A stretch of DNA of 52,941 nucleotides, from the NCBI GenBank assembly GCA_033297205.1, contig MU859285.1, positions 1-52,941 of the forward strand, read 5' to 3'. Source of the stretch: Pseudoneurospora amorphoporcata (taxonomy: Eukaryota; Ascomycota; Sordariomycetes; Sordariales; Sordariaceae). A program made the position numbers and the translations under genes. Of this stretch, positions 11,599 through 21,828 are shown in pieces (positions within the stretch are counted from its first letter, which is position 1; the number at the start of each line of letters is the position of its first letter). The notes under the pieces are model-generated. The model was not told the DNA's origin, did not search any database, and worked only from the letters and a program-made list of their open reading frames with translations.

Positions 11599-11954
11599 CT
11601 ACAGTAGAAACCCCTGTTAATACAAAGACTACCTTTTGCAAATCCCCCCCTTTGTAAAGGATTTCGTATGCCTGCATTCCCTCTGGTAGCTGGGATTGCA
11701 ACCTGCAATTGCAATGGCTGGCGGCCAAAATTGTATTAACAGGGGCCCGGTTTTGGTGAGAGAGGCATACTTATACCCCTCTACCGGGGGTCCGGTCGCT
11801 CGATAAGACCCACTTTTAGGTCCCGCGGCGATCCTCCAATAGCGAAAAGTCCATGTCTGGTCTGTGCGCTGGGACCCTCTATTGCAAAACCCCCTCTTTT
11901 GCAAAAGATTTTGGTCGCCGGAATTAGTTGCATTAACAGGGTTTTCTACTATAG
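11599..11954. mobile_element. Inverted-repeat element (MITE-like), locus 1
   Basis: Imperfect 27-bp terminal inverted repeats CTACAGTAGAAACCCCTGTT (11599 on) and, reversed, CTATAGTAGAAAACCCTGTT (ending 11954) enclose 356 bp without coding capacity. A second inverted pair, CCCCTGTTAATACAA at 11611-11625 and its exact reverse complement at 11731-11745, is nested inside. The core ACCCCTGTTAnTGCAA recurs at 41253-41624. TA-rich ends suggest a pogo/Tc1-type relative, but no transposase is present to prove it. Confidence 0.65.
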
Positions 11955-12192
11955 CAAGTGTTAGTTCGGATGACAACCCCACTTCTTGGTCGGAGACCCC
12001 ACATCGGCACCTAACGTGCCCCAACGCAGATTACCAGGTGGGGTGACCCCTGCCCTGTAGAAAGTCGTTAGGCCACCCGACCCGTCATGCCCGCCATTGT
12101 TCTTTCCGTCACCCAGTCCACGTCAATCCAATCCAAGATAGCCAATTCGCGTCCGCGTCCAATAATGATGATGCCTACCTACCTACTACAAC

Positions 12193-12745
12193 ATGGACAT
12201 TTCTCGCCATCGAAGACATATCCATCATCAACAGCACCCCCACGTACACGTGTCCAGCGAAGAGTCAGCGAGCAAAAAGAATGACAGCGACACCGAAGGC
12301 ATTGACTCCACTGAAGATCCGGAATGCCCCGCCGCACCGAACGGTATGTGCTATTCCCTTTCTGACCCGTTCTTGTTGCTCCGCCCCCCGACCTCGCGGC
12401 GCCGCGTGGCACGGAAACTCGATCTCAACCTGAATAGCATAGGTAATGACTTCTTTAGCGAACCCAGAAGAACCCCTACCTTTTCTCGGTCACGATACGT
12501 CGCGCGGGTGTGGCAGTGGACCGCTTCTTTCCCATCCGACCCTTGACAATTGACTCAACGTGCAACGAGCCACGCTCGGGTGGACCAACAGTCATCTCCA
12601 AGACTTCGAATCCGCTCTCCAGTCCAAGCTCTCCCTCGACAACCCCGAATCTTCGCGGTACTGGTGCACATTGGACACACTGGCACAGCAGGCGGTAGGG
12701 CTGAGGGCGCCTACACCTACAATGGGCGGGAGCATCACAAGGACA
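12193..12745 (+). pseudogene. Possible small gene with an in-frame TGA, two exons
   Basis: Exon 1 starts at ATG 12193 and reads to ECPAAPN before a GTATGT donor near 12344. The acceptor TTCTTTAG near 12464 joins in frame to NPEEPLPFLGHDTSRGCGSG and LLSHPTLDN, then TGA, then the same frame goes on as LNVQRATLGWTNSHLQDFES and SSRYWCTLDTLAQQA to a stop near 12745. The stop sits where CGA (Arg) would restore the text. Alternatives are a short 81-aa protein ending at the TGA, or a different intron (GTAATG at 12443 to CAACGAG near 12568) that also keeps frame. No family recognised. It lies just upstream of the HET gene on the same strand. Confidence 0.35.
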
Positions 12746-13004
12746 GGCACATAGTTTCACGACGTCACCGCCGTGCCAAGCCATACCACAGTCGAGCCGA
12801 GTCGAACCATTGCCATACAGAGGATATGAGAGGATACCTCTCAGAGAGAATGTGCGCCGCCGCCGGTTCAGCACATACGGCTCCGGCCATTCTTGGTCCC
12901 TGCCACAACATGACCTCGTCCGCTCTTGGACTGTTGGACATGACTGGTGATTTAGTACAAATGAATGGCCTCGCCCTCCTGCCTCAGGCCCCCGTTGCAT
13001 CTTC

Positions 13005-15371
13005 ATGTCCCCATCTACACCGGATCATCTGCCCGTCATGACCCCTACCATGACGGAAACACCAACAACGGCCTCCTATTGGGTACATCGCCTTGGCCGT
13101 CGCCTCTACAGTCGGAAGAGCCAGCTATTAGACTCTTGCCGGTCCCGCCACTACAACACCATCCAAGAAGAACATTATCAACACCATGTCTACCATCGAG
13201 TGCCATCGCCACAAGCACAAGACCTCCTTCGCGTCAAGACCAACGAACACGGCCAGCTACAGTGCCGTGGATGTGACCAGATTACCTACCTCCTTCGCTG
13301 GGCAGAGGCGGAGAGGAGGAAGGATCCAAGCCACAAGGGCACCTCTCCAAAACGCATCATCCACAACAGCTACATCGAGCTCGACATGTGTGCAAGGATA
13401 TCCAACTGCGACGCTTGCCAAGTTGTCCGCCGTGCTCTCCTGTTAGACCAGATCACAGGCCGGGATGCTGAGCGTCTACGAGACATGGATAAGCAGTGGC
13501 CAGTCCATGTAGCTCTAGATATACGACCTGGAGGCGAGAGTCTCCTAGTTACCATTGAGAAACCATCCGGAATCCTTTTGTTCTCTGCAACGGTCGTCCT
13601 AAGCCAGAAGCCGTGCCTTGCTGTCGGGAAAAAGACCAAAGGACCTTCGCCAGCCTCCATGCTTCGACCCAACTTTGAAGAGCTCCGTCAAGTCGTCACC
13701 AACTGCCATGAGAACCACCAGTGCTCGTCTAGATACCGGTGGAACAGCAGAAATCCGTCGTGGCTTCTAAAGATCCTCCCCGATGGCAAAGTCCAGGTGA
13801 TACCAGGTCCTTCTGATTTGGTTGACTATGTCGTCCTCAGCTACTCTTGGGGAGATCCCACCGCAATGCCCGCAGAGGAATGGGCCAGGATCAAGGGCGC
13901 CGCTACCAAAACGATCAACGGCGTCCCCGTGGCAGAACGCACGAATCCCTTTGCTCGATCGCTTCTACCAGAAACAATGCAAGATGCAATTGCCATCACC
14001 CAGGAACTGCACTACAAATACATCTGGATCGACAGTGTTTGCATCCCCAAAGGCACCGATTGGGATACCGAGGCTTCCTTGATGCACGAAGTCTACGGCA
14101 ACGCCGCATTCACCCTACTGGCGTCTTCCAGCACAAAAGCAACCGAACCCATGCTGCACGACCGTCTCGCGTGGCTACAAGAACCTAAGCCTTGCAAGCT
14201 GCGCAACCACTTCCTCTGCAACACCCAGAAGCCCCTCCACGAAGTCCGCCTCGACCCTCCAGCCTCGCAACGTGCCTGGACCCTCCAAGAGGAGCGTCTC
14301 TCGCCCAGAATCCTCTACTGGACCGGTCAGCGCTGGTACTGGTCCTGCCCCGAGCACCAAACCGTCGAGTCTTCGCCCCTCGACCTTCCTTCGCCTGTCT
14401 GTGCCTCAGAAGACCAATCATGGAGTCCGCCGCAACGATTCCTTGACGTCTGTCGTATCGGTGACTTTCAGAGCATCGACCAAGAATGGCTCGATATCGT
14501 CGAAGCCTACACGCGGCGTGACCTCGCTCACTCGGCCGATCGGTTCCTCGCCATATCGGGTCTTGCCGTCCGGTTTCTCGAAGCCAAGATGGACGGAGGC
14601 GGTAAAACCCGCGTGAGCGAGGAATACTTGGCAGGGTTGTGGAGAGAGGATCTGGCAAGGCACTTGTCGTGGTCGGTTGCAAGCTCTGTTGATCCAGGGG
14701 GAAGTCATCAAGACGTTGCACCGTCATGGTCGTGGGCTTCGTTACCGCTGTGCGTGAATACAAAGATGAGACATGCTTTCAAGCAGTCCCCATACTTCCA
14801 ATTCGTGGGCGTCCGTCAGTTCAGCTCTGACTACACCCTCATAATACCCACCGCCACTCCTAACCAGCAAGTCGGCACCAACCCTCGCCTCCGCAGCAAA
14901 CTAGCCGAGCAACAAGGCCGCACAGTCAAGCAGATCGAAATCCAAGGCCGCTTCCGCCGCTTCATTTCCGAACACTCGCGCGATGTACCATGGGAAGAAA
15001 TCGAATGGCAGCGCGGTGATCGTGTTGGCTTCAATTTTGAGAAGTATCCCGGCCAAGACCTTCATTCAAGGAACTACGATGATGGTCGCATAGTCTCAAA
15101 AGACGCTCATGGCGGCGAGGTGGTGGGGCAGTTGGATTATCTTCTTCCCGCTGGCGGCTACTTTGGGGACAAGAAGGGTGACAGTGTCGCTTTGGCAGAC
15201 GGGGATGAAACAGAGTTGATGTGCCTTGAGCTTGGAGAGCTGGCAATGCTGTTGCTTCAAAGAAATCCTGGACCTGAAGAGACGTGGAGGAGAGTGGGAG
15301 TGTGCATTGGGTATGAACAGAGGAAAGGTTTCTTCTATGGTTGTGAAAGCAGGACAGTTGTCTTGGCTTGA
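13005..15371 (+). CDS. HET-domain (heterokaryon incompatibility-type) protein
   Basis: Single exon of 788 aa. The HET domain occupies about residues 274-430: YVVLSYSWGD (first block), then KYIWIDSVCIPKGTDWDTEA (second block), then VYGNAAFTLLASSS (third block), followed by RAWTLQEERLSPRILYWTGQ, the usual conserved end. The N-terminus has two Cys pairs (CRGCDQITYLL and CDACQVVRRALLL) found in many proteins of this class. HET proteins trigger cell death on encounter with a non-self partner during hyphal fusion and occur as large gene families in Sordariomycetes; the partner here cannot be told. Start: first ATG after an upstream stop; MTPTMTETP a few codons on is an alternative. The frame is intact, unlike the HET copy at 33.5 kb. 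Confidence 0.92.
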   Translation: MSPSTPDHLPVMTPTMTETPTTASYWVHRLGRRLYSRKSQLLDSCRSRHYNTIQEEHYQHHVYHRVPSPQAQDLLRVKTNEHGQLQCRGCDQITYLLRWAEAERRKDPSHKGTSPKRIIHNSYIELDMCARISNCDACQVVRRALLLDQITGRDAERLRDMDKQWPVHVALDIRPGGESLLVTIEKPSGILLFSATVVLSQKPCLAVGKKTKGPSPASMLRPNFEELRQVVTNCHENHQCSSRYRWNSRNPSWLLKILPDGKVQVIPGPSDLVDYVVLSYSWGDPTAMPAEEWARIKGAATKTINGVPVAERTNPFARSLLPETMQDAIAITQELHYKYIWIDSVCIPKGTDWDTEASLMHEVYGNAAFTLLASSSTKATEPMLHDRLAWLQEPKPCKLRNHFLCNTQKPLHEVRLDPPASQRAWTLQEERLSPRILYWTGQRWYWSCPEHQTVESSPLDLPSPVCASEDQSWSPPQRFLDVCRIGDFQSIDQEWLDIVEAYTRRDLAHSADRFLAISGLAVRFLEAKMDGGGKTRVSEEYLAGLWREDLARHLSWSVASSVDPGGSHQDVAPSWSWASLPLCVNTKMRHAFKQSPYFQFVGVRQFSSDYTLIIPTATPNQQVGTNPRLRSKLAEQQGRTVKQIEIQGRFRRFISEHSRDVPWEEIEWQRGDRVGFNFEKYPGQDLHSRNYDDGRIVSKDAHGGEVVGQLDYLLPAGGYFGDKKGDSVALADGDETELMCLELGELAMLLLQRNPGPEETWRRVGVCIGYEQRKGFFYGCESRTVVLA

Positions 15372-16213
15372 TCGCTTTCGATTGTTCCGTTCTCATGGAT
15401 GACTTTAATGGGTTGTAGATGGCGAAGGACAACGGTGCCCCGGTGTTTGCTTTTCGGTTCTTTTTTGTCTGGGATTGGCTTTTTCCCTTGCCCTGCAGCC
15501 CTGATCTTCTCCCACTTTCATTCTCTTCCCCCTATGTACAATTTCTTTCCGTGTTTTGTCTTATACCCCCCACTTCATTGTCTACGGTTGGATAGAGTTC
15601 GCTTCTCCTATTCTGATTTCTCACATTTATCGGCTTGGGTATTTGCATTGGGAATTCGGGCCTTCATAGAAACAGAGCCCAAGCTATTGCATGGTTCTTC
15701 AACGGCGCAACTGCTTATTCATGCCTTCTTCTCCGTCGGTTCCTCGGTGGCATTTTTTCGCGCTTCCTACCTAGCTACAATCCAACTCCATACCTGTACA
15801 TTACAGTGCTTGATACCATCCAGGAAGTTCTGAAATGCACCATTTCTATCCTACCAGTGACCGTTGAAGGTATGTAGCTTTATCAATACTATCACTCCAG
15901 CTCGGCAAATGCCGTTGTGTTCCGTGTCGTCGCATCGCTAACATCGAATGCAAAGCAAGGGGCCCATGTGCAACAACGATCGAACTGAGGGCATCACCAC
16001 AAACACATAACGAAAATAAGACTGTTACCTAGGAGAAATACTGCGTAGAATTTCCATGCCGTCTCGGGTTTGCGGGCCGGTGTTTACGCTAGTCACCATG
16101 CACTGCCCCAAACTTGTGGGCGCAGTTGTCCTCCTTGGAAATGAAGACCCAAGCGCAATTGATTTCACCCGCATGCCTATCATACAAGATCCCCCTTTTT
16201 CGATGATGTGTTT
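15372..16213. other. Intergenic region after the HET gene
   Basis: About 840 bp between the HET stop and the 3' end of the small minus-strand TUDOR-like gene. It is pyrimidine-rich just after the HET stop and has only short frames without family resemblance. It must hold both 3' ends; no terminator signal stands out. Confidence 0.4.
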
Positions 16214-16622
16214 CTAACGCGAGATTCCTAGGATGTTGGCCTCATAGATGGTGGTCGACTTGCCAGTGTTCAAGTTTTGGATCTGCACCCCATCCACCAT
16301 TGTCAGCATCAATGCTCCAAGAGCCTCTAGCTTCCACCCCTTGGTCTGCTAGGTAGGTACTTTACAGTACGACGACTCGACTTAACATACCTCATATCTC
16401 GGGGTTTCTGGGCTGGCATTCACGTTGCGGCCGGCTTGCTGGCCGGGCTCGGTCAAGACGTCCATGATTTTGCCAACGCTTTCGGATGTGTTCGATGAGG
16501 GCCCTTTTTGATCCGAAATGTCAGCCAATTGCTCACAATCACGCAGAAGCCTGGCATTGGTATCAGAACTTACCTCCCACGGGCTTATAGCGAACAGTCT
16601 GACCGGTCTTGTACATCACCAT
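16214..16622 (-). CDS. Hypervirulence-associated TUDOR-like (HVA1) protein, 76 aa, three exons
   Basis: Exons 16622-16574, 16503-16391 and 16282-16214 join in frame. Intron 1 (70 bp) has GTAAGT, CTGAC and AAAAAG; intron 2 (108 bp) has GTATGT, GCTGAC and GTGCAG. The product begins MVMYKTGQTVRYKPVGG and includes SVGKIMDVL, ETPRYE|IQNLNTGKST and YEANILGI, matching the pattern of the small fungal HVA1 TUDOR domain (KxGxxVxYRPVGG ... PRYxIxNxxTGKxT ... EENI) and its usual length of about 75 aa. An alternative acceptor (ACCTAG, exon 3 from 16348) also keeps frame and would add 22 residues, but it breaks the PRYxIxN motif. No single exon is long enough to be noticed as an ORF. Its molecular role is not established; the assignment rests on recall of the motif. 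Confidence 0.75.
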
Positions 16623-17713
16623 CTTGAAGGCGTTCTGGATATCGAGCTAGGGGCAATAGGCGACGGCGGCAACTGTTTGTTTGGTACGATGGAGCTAGAG
16701 GTTACACAGAAGATCGAGGAGAGAGGTTGAGACTGAAAGAACCCGTGCCTGGCCCAGTTCCTGTCCATATACCGTGGCGTGCCTCGGTCTCCATCTCCCA
16801 CAAGAGACGTGCGAGGTCTGATGAACCTCTGATATCACTTTGACATCCATTCTCATGGCCATCATCAAAGGCTCCAGATGAGTGACAACCAGTCGAACTG
16901 CTTCGGATGCCACTCCCGTCGATGGTCTCCAGTGGTGAACACCTTACATCTGTTGCTCACCGACGCATCACCATCGACCATAATCCGACGTCATCGGGCC
17001 CTTGATGAGTGATTATTTCTCAGAGCATAGCCATCGATCGTTCACACGTCATCTTGAGGCAAGCGTTCTGGTGCCGTTGATGGTTGACATTGCGATGTCC
17101 CCTCATGGTACGATGGCCAAAGCGTGTCCTATCTCCTATGCCCGTTTGATAAAGTTTGGAAGATTCCCTGCCAGTTATAGGTACTAGGTTCATACCAAAG
17201 GGTAACGTTCGAATTCCAACGCTAATTCAACCTCAATTTTAACAATTAGAAAGTAAGGTAGTAATAAAGCAATAAAGTAATAAAGTAAATGAAGCAACGA
17301 CCTTCTTTTTTCTTTCTTTTCAATCTTCTTCTTTTTACTTTCTTTTTCTTTTTTCCTTTCATCATCGAATAACAAGCAGGGATGTTGAGCACACGCCAGT
17401 AATTCTGTCTTGGCATGATGAGCCGTGCACAAGCTGCCGGCCGGCAACTTGTCCAAATGATACCTAGCACGTGGGTAGGACGACTGGACAGAAAATCGGC
17501 CAAGAAATCGACAACGAGATTGAATTCAAGAGGACAAACAAGAAAAAGAAACTCGGACAGATTATGATGTCAACCAACTATCTTGATCTCTTTCACGTAA
17601 ATCCCTACCTTTGAATTACTCCAATCGGGTTAATTCTAATGCAAAGTGTCAACCCACGACTTTCCGTGACACCCAACTTCTGTACGAGACCCCCGCGTGA
17701 TTTTCGTCGCCGC
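16623..17713. other. 1.1 kb without a supportable gene
   Basis: The first 100 bases hold an intron-like tail (CCCCTAG at about 16655) just upstream of the HVA1-like start, so a 5'-UTR intron is possible. Further on are a CTTTT/TTCTTT-rich stretch (about 17303-17360) and no coherent coding signal. Confidence 0.4.
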
Positions 17714-17791
17714 TACTCGAGGGTGGTGGGTGCCTTCAGGGGGGAAGAGCCTTGGCGCCCAGCCATAAAAGGCACCCACCACCCTCGAGTA
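17714..17791. repeat. Perfect 23-bp inverted repeat with 32-bp loop
   Basis: TACTCGAGGGTGGTGGGTGC (17714 on, arm to 17736) is exactly matched in reverse complement by 17769-17791. The loop is 32 bp (17737-17768). The whole is 78 bp and starts and ends with TA, so it could be a minimal inverted-repeat element with a TA duplication or a strong cruciform. It lies 535 bp upstream of the alkaline phosphatase start. Confidence 0.85.
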
Positions 17792-17845
17792 CGTCGTCCT
17801 CGAGGAATATGCATCGTCATCCTCATGACTTTGAACCAATCCGTG

Positions 17846-17851
17846 CACGTG
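17846..17851 (+). promoter_or_regulatory. CACGTG E-box upstream of the alkaline phosphatase gene
   Basis: GCACGTGTT carries the palindromic core bound by Pho4/NUC-1 type bHLH activators of phosphate-starvation genes. It is about 475 bp upstream of the ATG of a phosphatase gene, which makes it a plausible phosphate-response site. A 6-bp core is common by chance, so this is a suggestion only. Confidence 0.3.
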
Positions 17852-18325
17852 TTATCGCCAAATGCATCTGCCCCAGCCGATTCGCATTCTTTTCATATCA
17901 GCCAGTGATTTCTCGTTCTAGGGGCACGCGGATTGCGGGTTACGGTGGGTGTAACGGGCGATGCCATGCTTGGACCGCCACGTTCCTCGTCGATTTGCAA
18001 CATCTACCCGGCACGCTAAATGGCACGTTCCAACGGCCCGCGGGCGTTCCTGACGATGCCTTTCCAGGAATGATGATCGCTTTCCCGTTGTGGTGCGGGT
18101 GAATCCATCCACGAGAGTCTGGTAGCCGCTTCCCCGGGCACCGAAACATCCGATTGCGCACCCATACCTCCCGTCTACTCTGTTCCTGGACGGATGTTAC
18201 TCTCGCGATATTGATGGGCAGAACAATCATGGACGGCAAAATATCATAAAAGCCTTCACTACCCACCGCCAACTTCTCCCGTCGGCCTTATATCCGCCAA
18301 CCGCTCGTGGTCCTCGGTTGTCACG

Positions 18326-20510
18326 ATGTATTCGCTTCTCGGCCTCGCGGCCTTGTTCCCTCTTGCATCCGCCTCTTTCGAGGGCAATCTCAACTACCGC
18401 GCCCCTTCCGCTCGCTCCGACCACGTCAACCTCGGGCTTTCTCTACCTATCATCACTGCCCGCACGCTTAAACGCTCCTCGGTCGCTTACCAGCCTTCGG
18501 AGCTGAACTTCACCCACGGTGTTGCTTCCGGAGACCCCTACCCCAACTCGGTAATTCTCTGGACTCGCGTGGCGCCCACCGCTGAGTCGGATAAGAGCGA
18601 CGTAACCGTTTCAGGGACGGTGGACCTCTACAGCCATGAGACGGAGAAGTACATCCAAGCCGATGCGAACCCCATTTGTGTTGAGTGGAATGTGTGGGAG
18701 GTGGAGAAGGGACACAAAGGCCAGCCGAAAAGCAGCGGGAAGGCGTACACGACTAGTGATATTGACTTCACGGTCAAGGTATGTTGTTGGTTCTGGTTGT
18801 CGAAATGGTAGGAGAAGGAGGCAGCTAACAGTGATTAAATTAGGTCGAAGCTCAAGGCTTGAAGCCTTGGACACTGTACAATTACCAGTTCAACGTCTGC
18901 GGCTCCAACAACACTAGTCCTGTGGGGAGGACAAAGACTGCGCCGGCTGAGCATGCCGATGTCGATGAGGTCAAGCTGGCTGTATTCTCTTGCTCAAACT
19001 ACCGTATGTCCCTGCAGACAAGGAAGATGTCATAACCATGTTGCGTTTCATCCAAGCGAACTAACCGATTTGTCTACCTCTAGCCAAGGGCTTCTTCAAC
19101 GTCTACGGCAACGCTGCCCGCAAAGACCAGCATGACTTCGTGATCCATCTCGGCGACTACTTCTACGAAGATGCCTCAGGCGGCCCAAGAGCACACAAGC
19201 CCGCCAACAAGCTGTTCACTCTGTACGACTACCGAACACGCCATGGACAGTACCGGACAGACAACGACCTGCAGTTGTTGGCCCAGAACTTCGCCTGGAT
19301 TCCCACCTGGGATGATCATGGTTAGAATAGTCCCGTTGCACCTCCCATGTTCTATCCAGCATCTAACCACGCTGCCCCCTGCAGAATTTGCCAACAACGG
19401 CTACCGGGATGGCTTCTCGGCGCTCAACAACACCGAGGCTTCCTTCCGAAACGACGGTCCTTCTATCAGCGTCGACACACGCAAGGTCCACGCCGTGCGT
19501 GCCTACTTTGAGTGGATGCCGATCCGCCAGGTGGACCTCGACGATAACCTGCGTATCTGGCGTAGCTTCAAGATGGGCAAGCTGATGGATCTTATCATGA
19601 TCGACACTCGCAACTACGACCGTAGTATTACTAGTGGAGGAAACAACAATGCGTATATCGAGGCCATTAGGGATGATCCGTCGAGGACACTGATGGGAGG
19701 CCGTCAGGAGAAGTGGTTCTTTAGGCAGTTGAGCGAGAGCAAGGAGAGAGCGGCTACTTGGAGAGTGGTGGGAAACCAGATTGTGTTCTCGCGGATTCTG
19801 GATGCCGAGGGCGCATTAACGGGGACTGATAACTGGAGTGTATGCATTTCTCTATTTCTACCAAACCGGAGGCGTTGCTAACATGATGATTCAGGGATAC
19901 GTCGCCAGCAGGAACCGCACCCTTCAGCATCTGTACGACAACGGCATCACGGACAACATCTTCCTGTCCGGCGACAGCCACCAGAACTGGGTGAGTTGCG
20001 TGTCCATCTGCCGTTACTTTCCTTCCTGCCATTCTGACAGCCTTTTTCTAGGTTTCCGACCTCGCCTGGCTCGGCACCAAGCCCTACGATGGTACCACCG
20101 GTTCGGGAGCCATCGGTGTCGAGTTCGCCGGAACGGGCGTCACCTCTTCCGGCCCCAAAGGCAACATCGCCACCATACAAAAGGGAACCAAGACCAAGGT
20201 TGACAGCAACCCAGAACTGCAATGGCAAGAGGGCTACTACCGCGGATACTTCCACCTCTCGATCCAGAAGTCCAAGATCGATGCCCAGTTCTTCGGCTCG
20301 CCCAGCGTAGCCACCCGCAACGGTTGGGATCTGCCCCTGGCAAACTTCACTGTGCTTGCTGGAGACAACCATCTGCAGAGACCGGTTGGGGGTGGAAAGG
20401 TTGAGGCTGGGACTTTGAAGGGCGGGGAGACGGTGGGGACGAACGTGACGCTTGATACAAACGCGTGGAAGTGGCAGAAGGTGGGCTTCGAGAAGATGTA
20501 TGTGAAATAG
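18326..20510 (+). CDS. Secreted PhoD-type alkaline phosphatase, six exons
   Basis: Exons 18326-18778, 18844-19003, 19084-19320, 19385-19839, 19895-19990 and 20052-20510 join in frame to 619 aa; all five introns are short and start GTATG, GTTAG or GTGAG. The N-terminus (MYSLLGLAALFPLASAS) is a signal peptide. PhoD landmarks are in order: FTHGVASGDPYPNSVILWTR (N-terminal Ig-like domain), VFSCSNYPKGFFNVYG, then the metal-binding HLGDYFYE, WDDHEFANN and FLSGDSHQNW, and a C-terminal beta domain. The family hydrolyses phosphate mono- and diesters with an iron-calcium centre outside the cell or in the secretory path. An upstream CACGTG and isolated single-gene context fit phosphate-starvation control. 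All motif residues are present, so the enzyme should be active. Confidence 0.93.
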
Positions 20511-20619
20511 GCGATTGACAGCAAAGCGCAGTGCCAGCCTGGTCGAACGCTGTTGGGTGTCGCTCGTTCAGACACATACCGGAGCTGCTCTGTTGCAGAC
20601 ATTAGGTAGGACAAGGAAT

Positions 20620-21105
20620 CTAGGGCAGCAATGGCCAAACCCTCCGCAGCATGCTGCCGGTGCTACGGAACTTGTCTGGATCAATGCTGTGACGTGCCGA
20701 CACCTCGCCCAACTTATGATCCTTGGCCGGGTTGATCACTTCCCTCACCCCTTTCCACTCCTTCGCTCCACACAACCTCGCCGCTGTCCTGTAGAACGCC
20801 CACCTCAGTGTGAACTTGGCTACCATGTACACCATGGGCACCCCATGACGCGCCAGGGAGAAAGGAGGAAGTGTGCGTACGGGAAAGCCATCGTACCGCG
20901 CGCGGCTTATGGAGAAGAAGACGTCGGCTGTCTCGCTGAGTCGGCTGAGAGTGGTGGTGGAAGAGCGCAGCTCACGGAGCTCTTCGAGGAGTCGGGCGCG
21001 GTACCAGGACGGTGGGTATTGGCGAGGAAGAGAGAGGGCGGCGTGCCATCTGTTGAGGAGGTGGTGGAGGATGGAGTCCATGGCTGTACGGGTGGGTTGC
21101 CGCAT
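20620..21105 (-). CDS. Conserved-looking hypothetical protein, 161 aa
   Basis: The frame reads MRQPTRTAMDSILHHLLNRW, then PRQYPPSWYRARLLEELREL, TADVFFSISRARYDGFPVRT and VINPAKDHKLGEVSARHSID. The text has balanced composition and several aromatic and charged blocks, unlike its antisense frame, so I take it as real; the family is not recognised. No signal peptide. Upstream, a good intron lies at about 21239-21170 (GTAAGC, GCTAAC, GTACAG) that seems to be in the 5' UTR, because joining it into the coding frame finds no start. MDSILHHLLN (21081) is an alternative start. It is convergent with the phosphatase gene, 110 bp between the two stops. Confidence 0.6.
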   Translation of the reverse strand: MRQPTRTAMDSILHHLLNRWHAALSLPRQYPPSWYRARLLEELRELRSSTTTLSRLSETADVFFSISRARYDGFPVRTLPPFSLARHGVPMVYMVAKFTLRWAFYRTAARLCGAKEWKGVREVINPAKDHKLGEVSARHSIDPDKFRSTGSMLRRVWPLLP

Positions 21106-21828
21106 TGTTTGTCGGGTCTTGGGTGGATGGCCGGTGTTTGTCGGCGTCGGTCTGGTCGCGCGGATAGAGAGCCTCCTGTACGGTTAGCATGCGTGCAAAA
21201 GGGTTAGAAAGACAGGACACAAAGAAGATGGCGCTTACGTTGTGAGGCTGCGACAGACAGTCGACTGGCGTTGCTGTGGGTGTTGGTAGGAAGAGAAAAT
21301 GGTGGTAAAAGAGAGAGTCAGGAGTGGAAACTGCAAAGTGCATGCTGCATGATGAGAACCTTGATGGTGCCGCCGTTTTGCTGGCAGGGTTGGGGACGGG
21401 TACTCGCATTCCGCGTCCGGCAGCCGCGCCGTCTGTCACGGGTCATCACACCTTTGCGGAGGCAGACATAGCTTACTTGGCACACCGACGGACGACCACG
21501 CCGGACAACCACCTCGACAATCATCAAGCATGCCGCCGACAGCACCACACCTCTACGTGTATGCCACAGCTATAAAGCACTTCAATGCCCAAACAGTAGG
21601 CCTCACACATACGCCCCACGGCACAACTCCCCGTCAATGGCTCCCTCCCTACACGAACAACAGCACCAAGAGCATGGCAAACACCGCATAGTCAGGTCTT
21701 TCACAGTCGACGTGATGCGGCCATTGGGATATAGGTATTTAACACCAGCACGCCCTGTGCCTTGTTGTCGTCTACCAGAAAGCCTCTAACCTTATCCTTC
21801 ACACGCCATACACGCAACTCTTATCACC

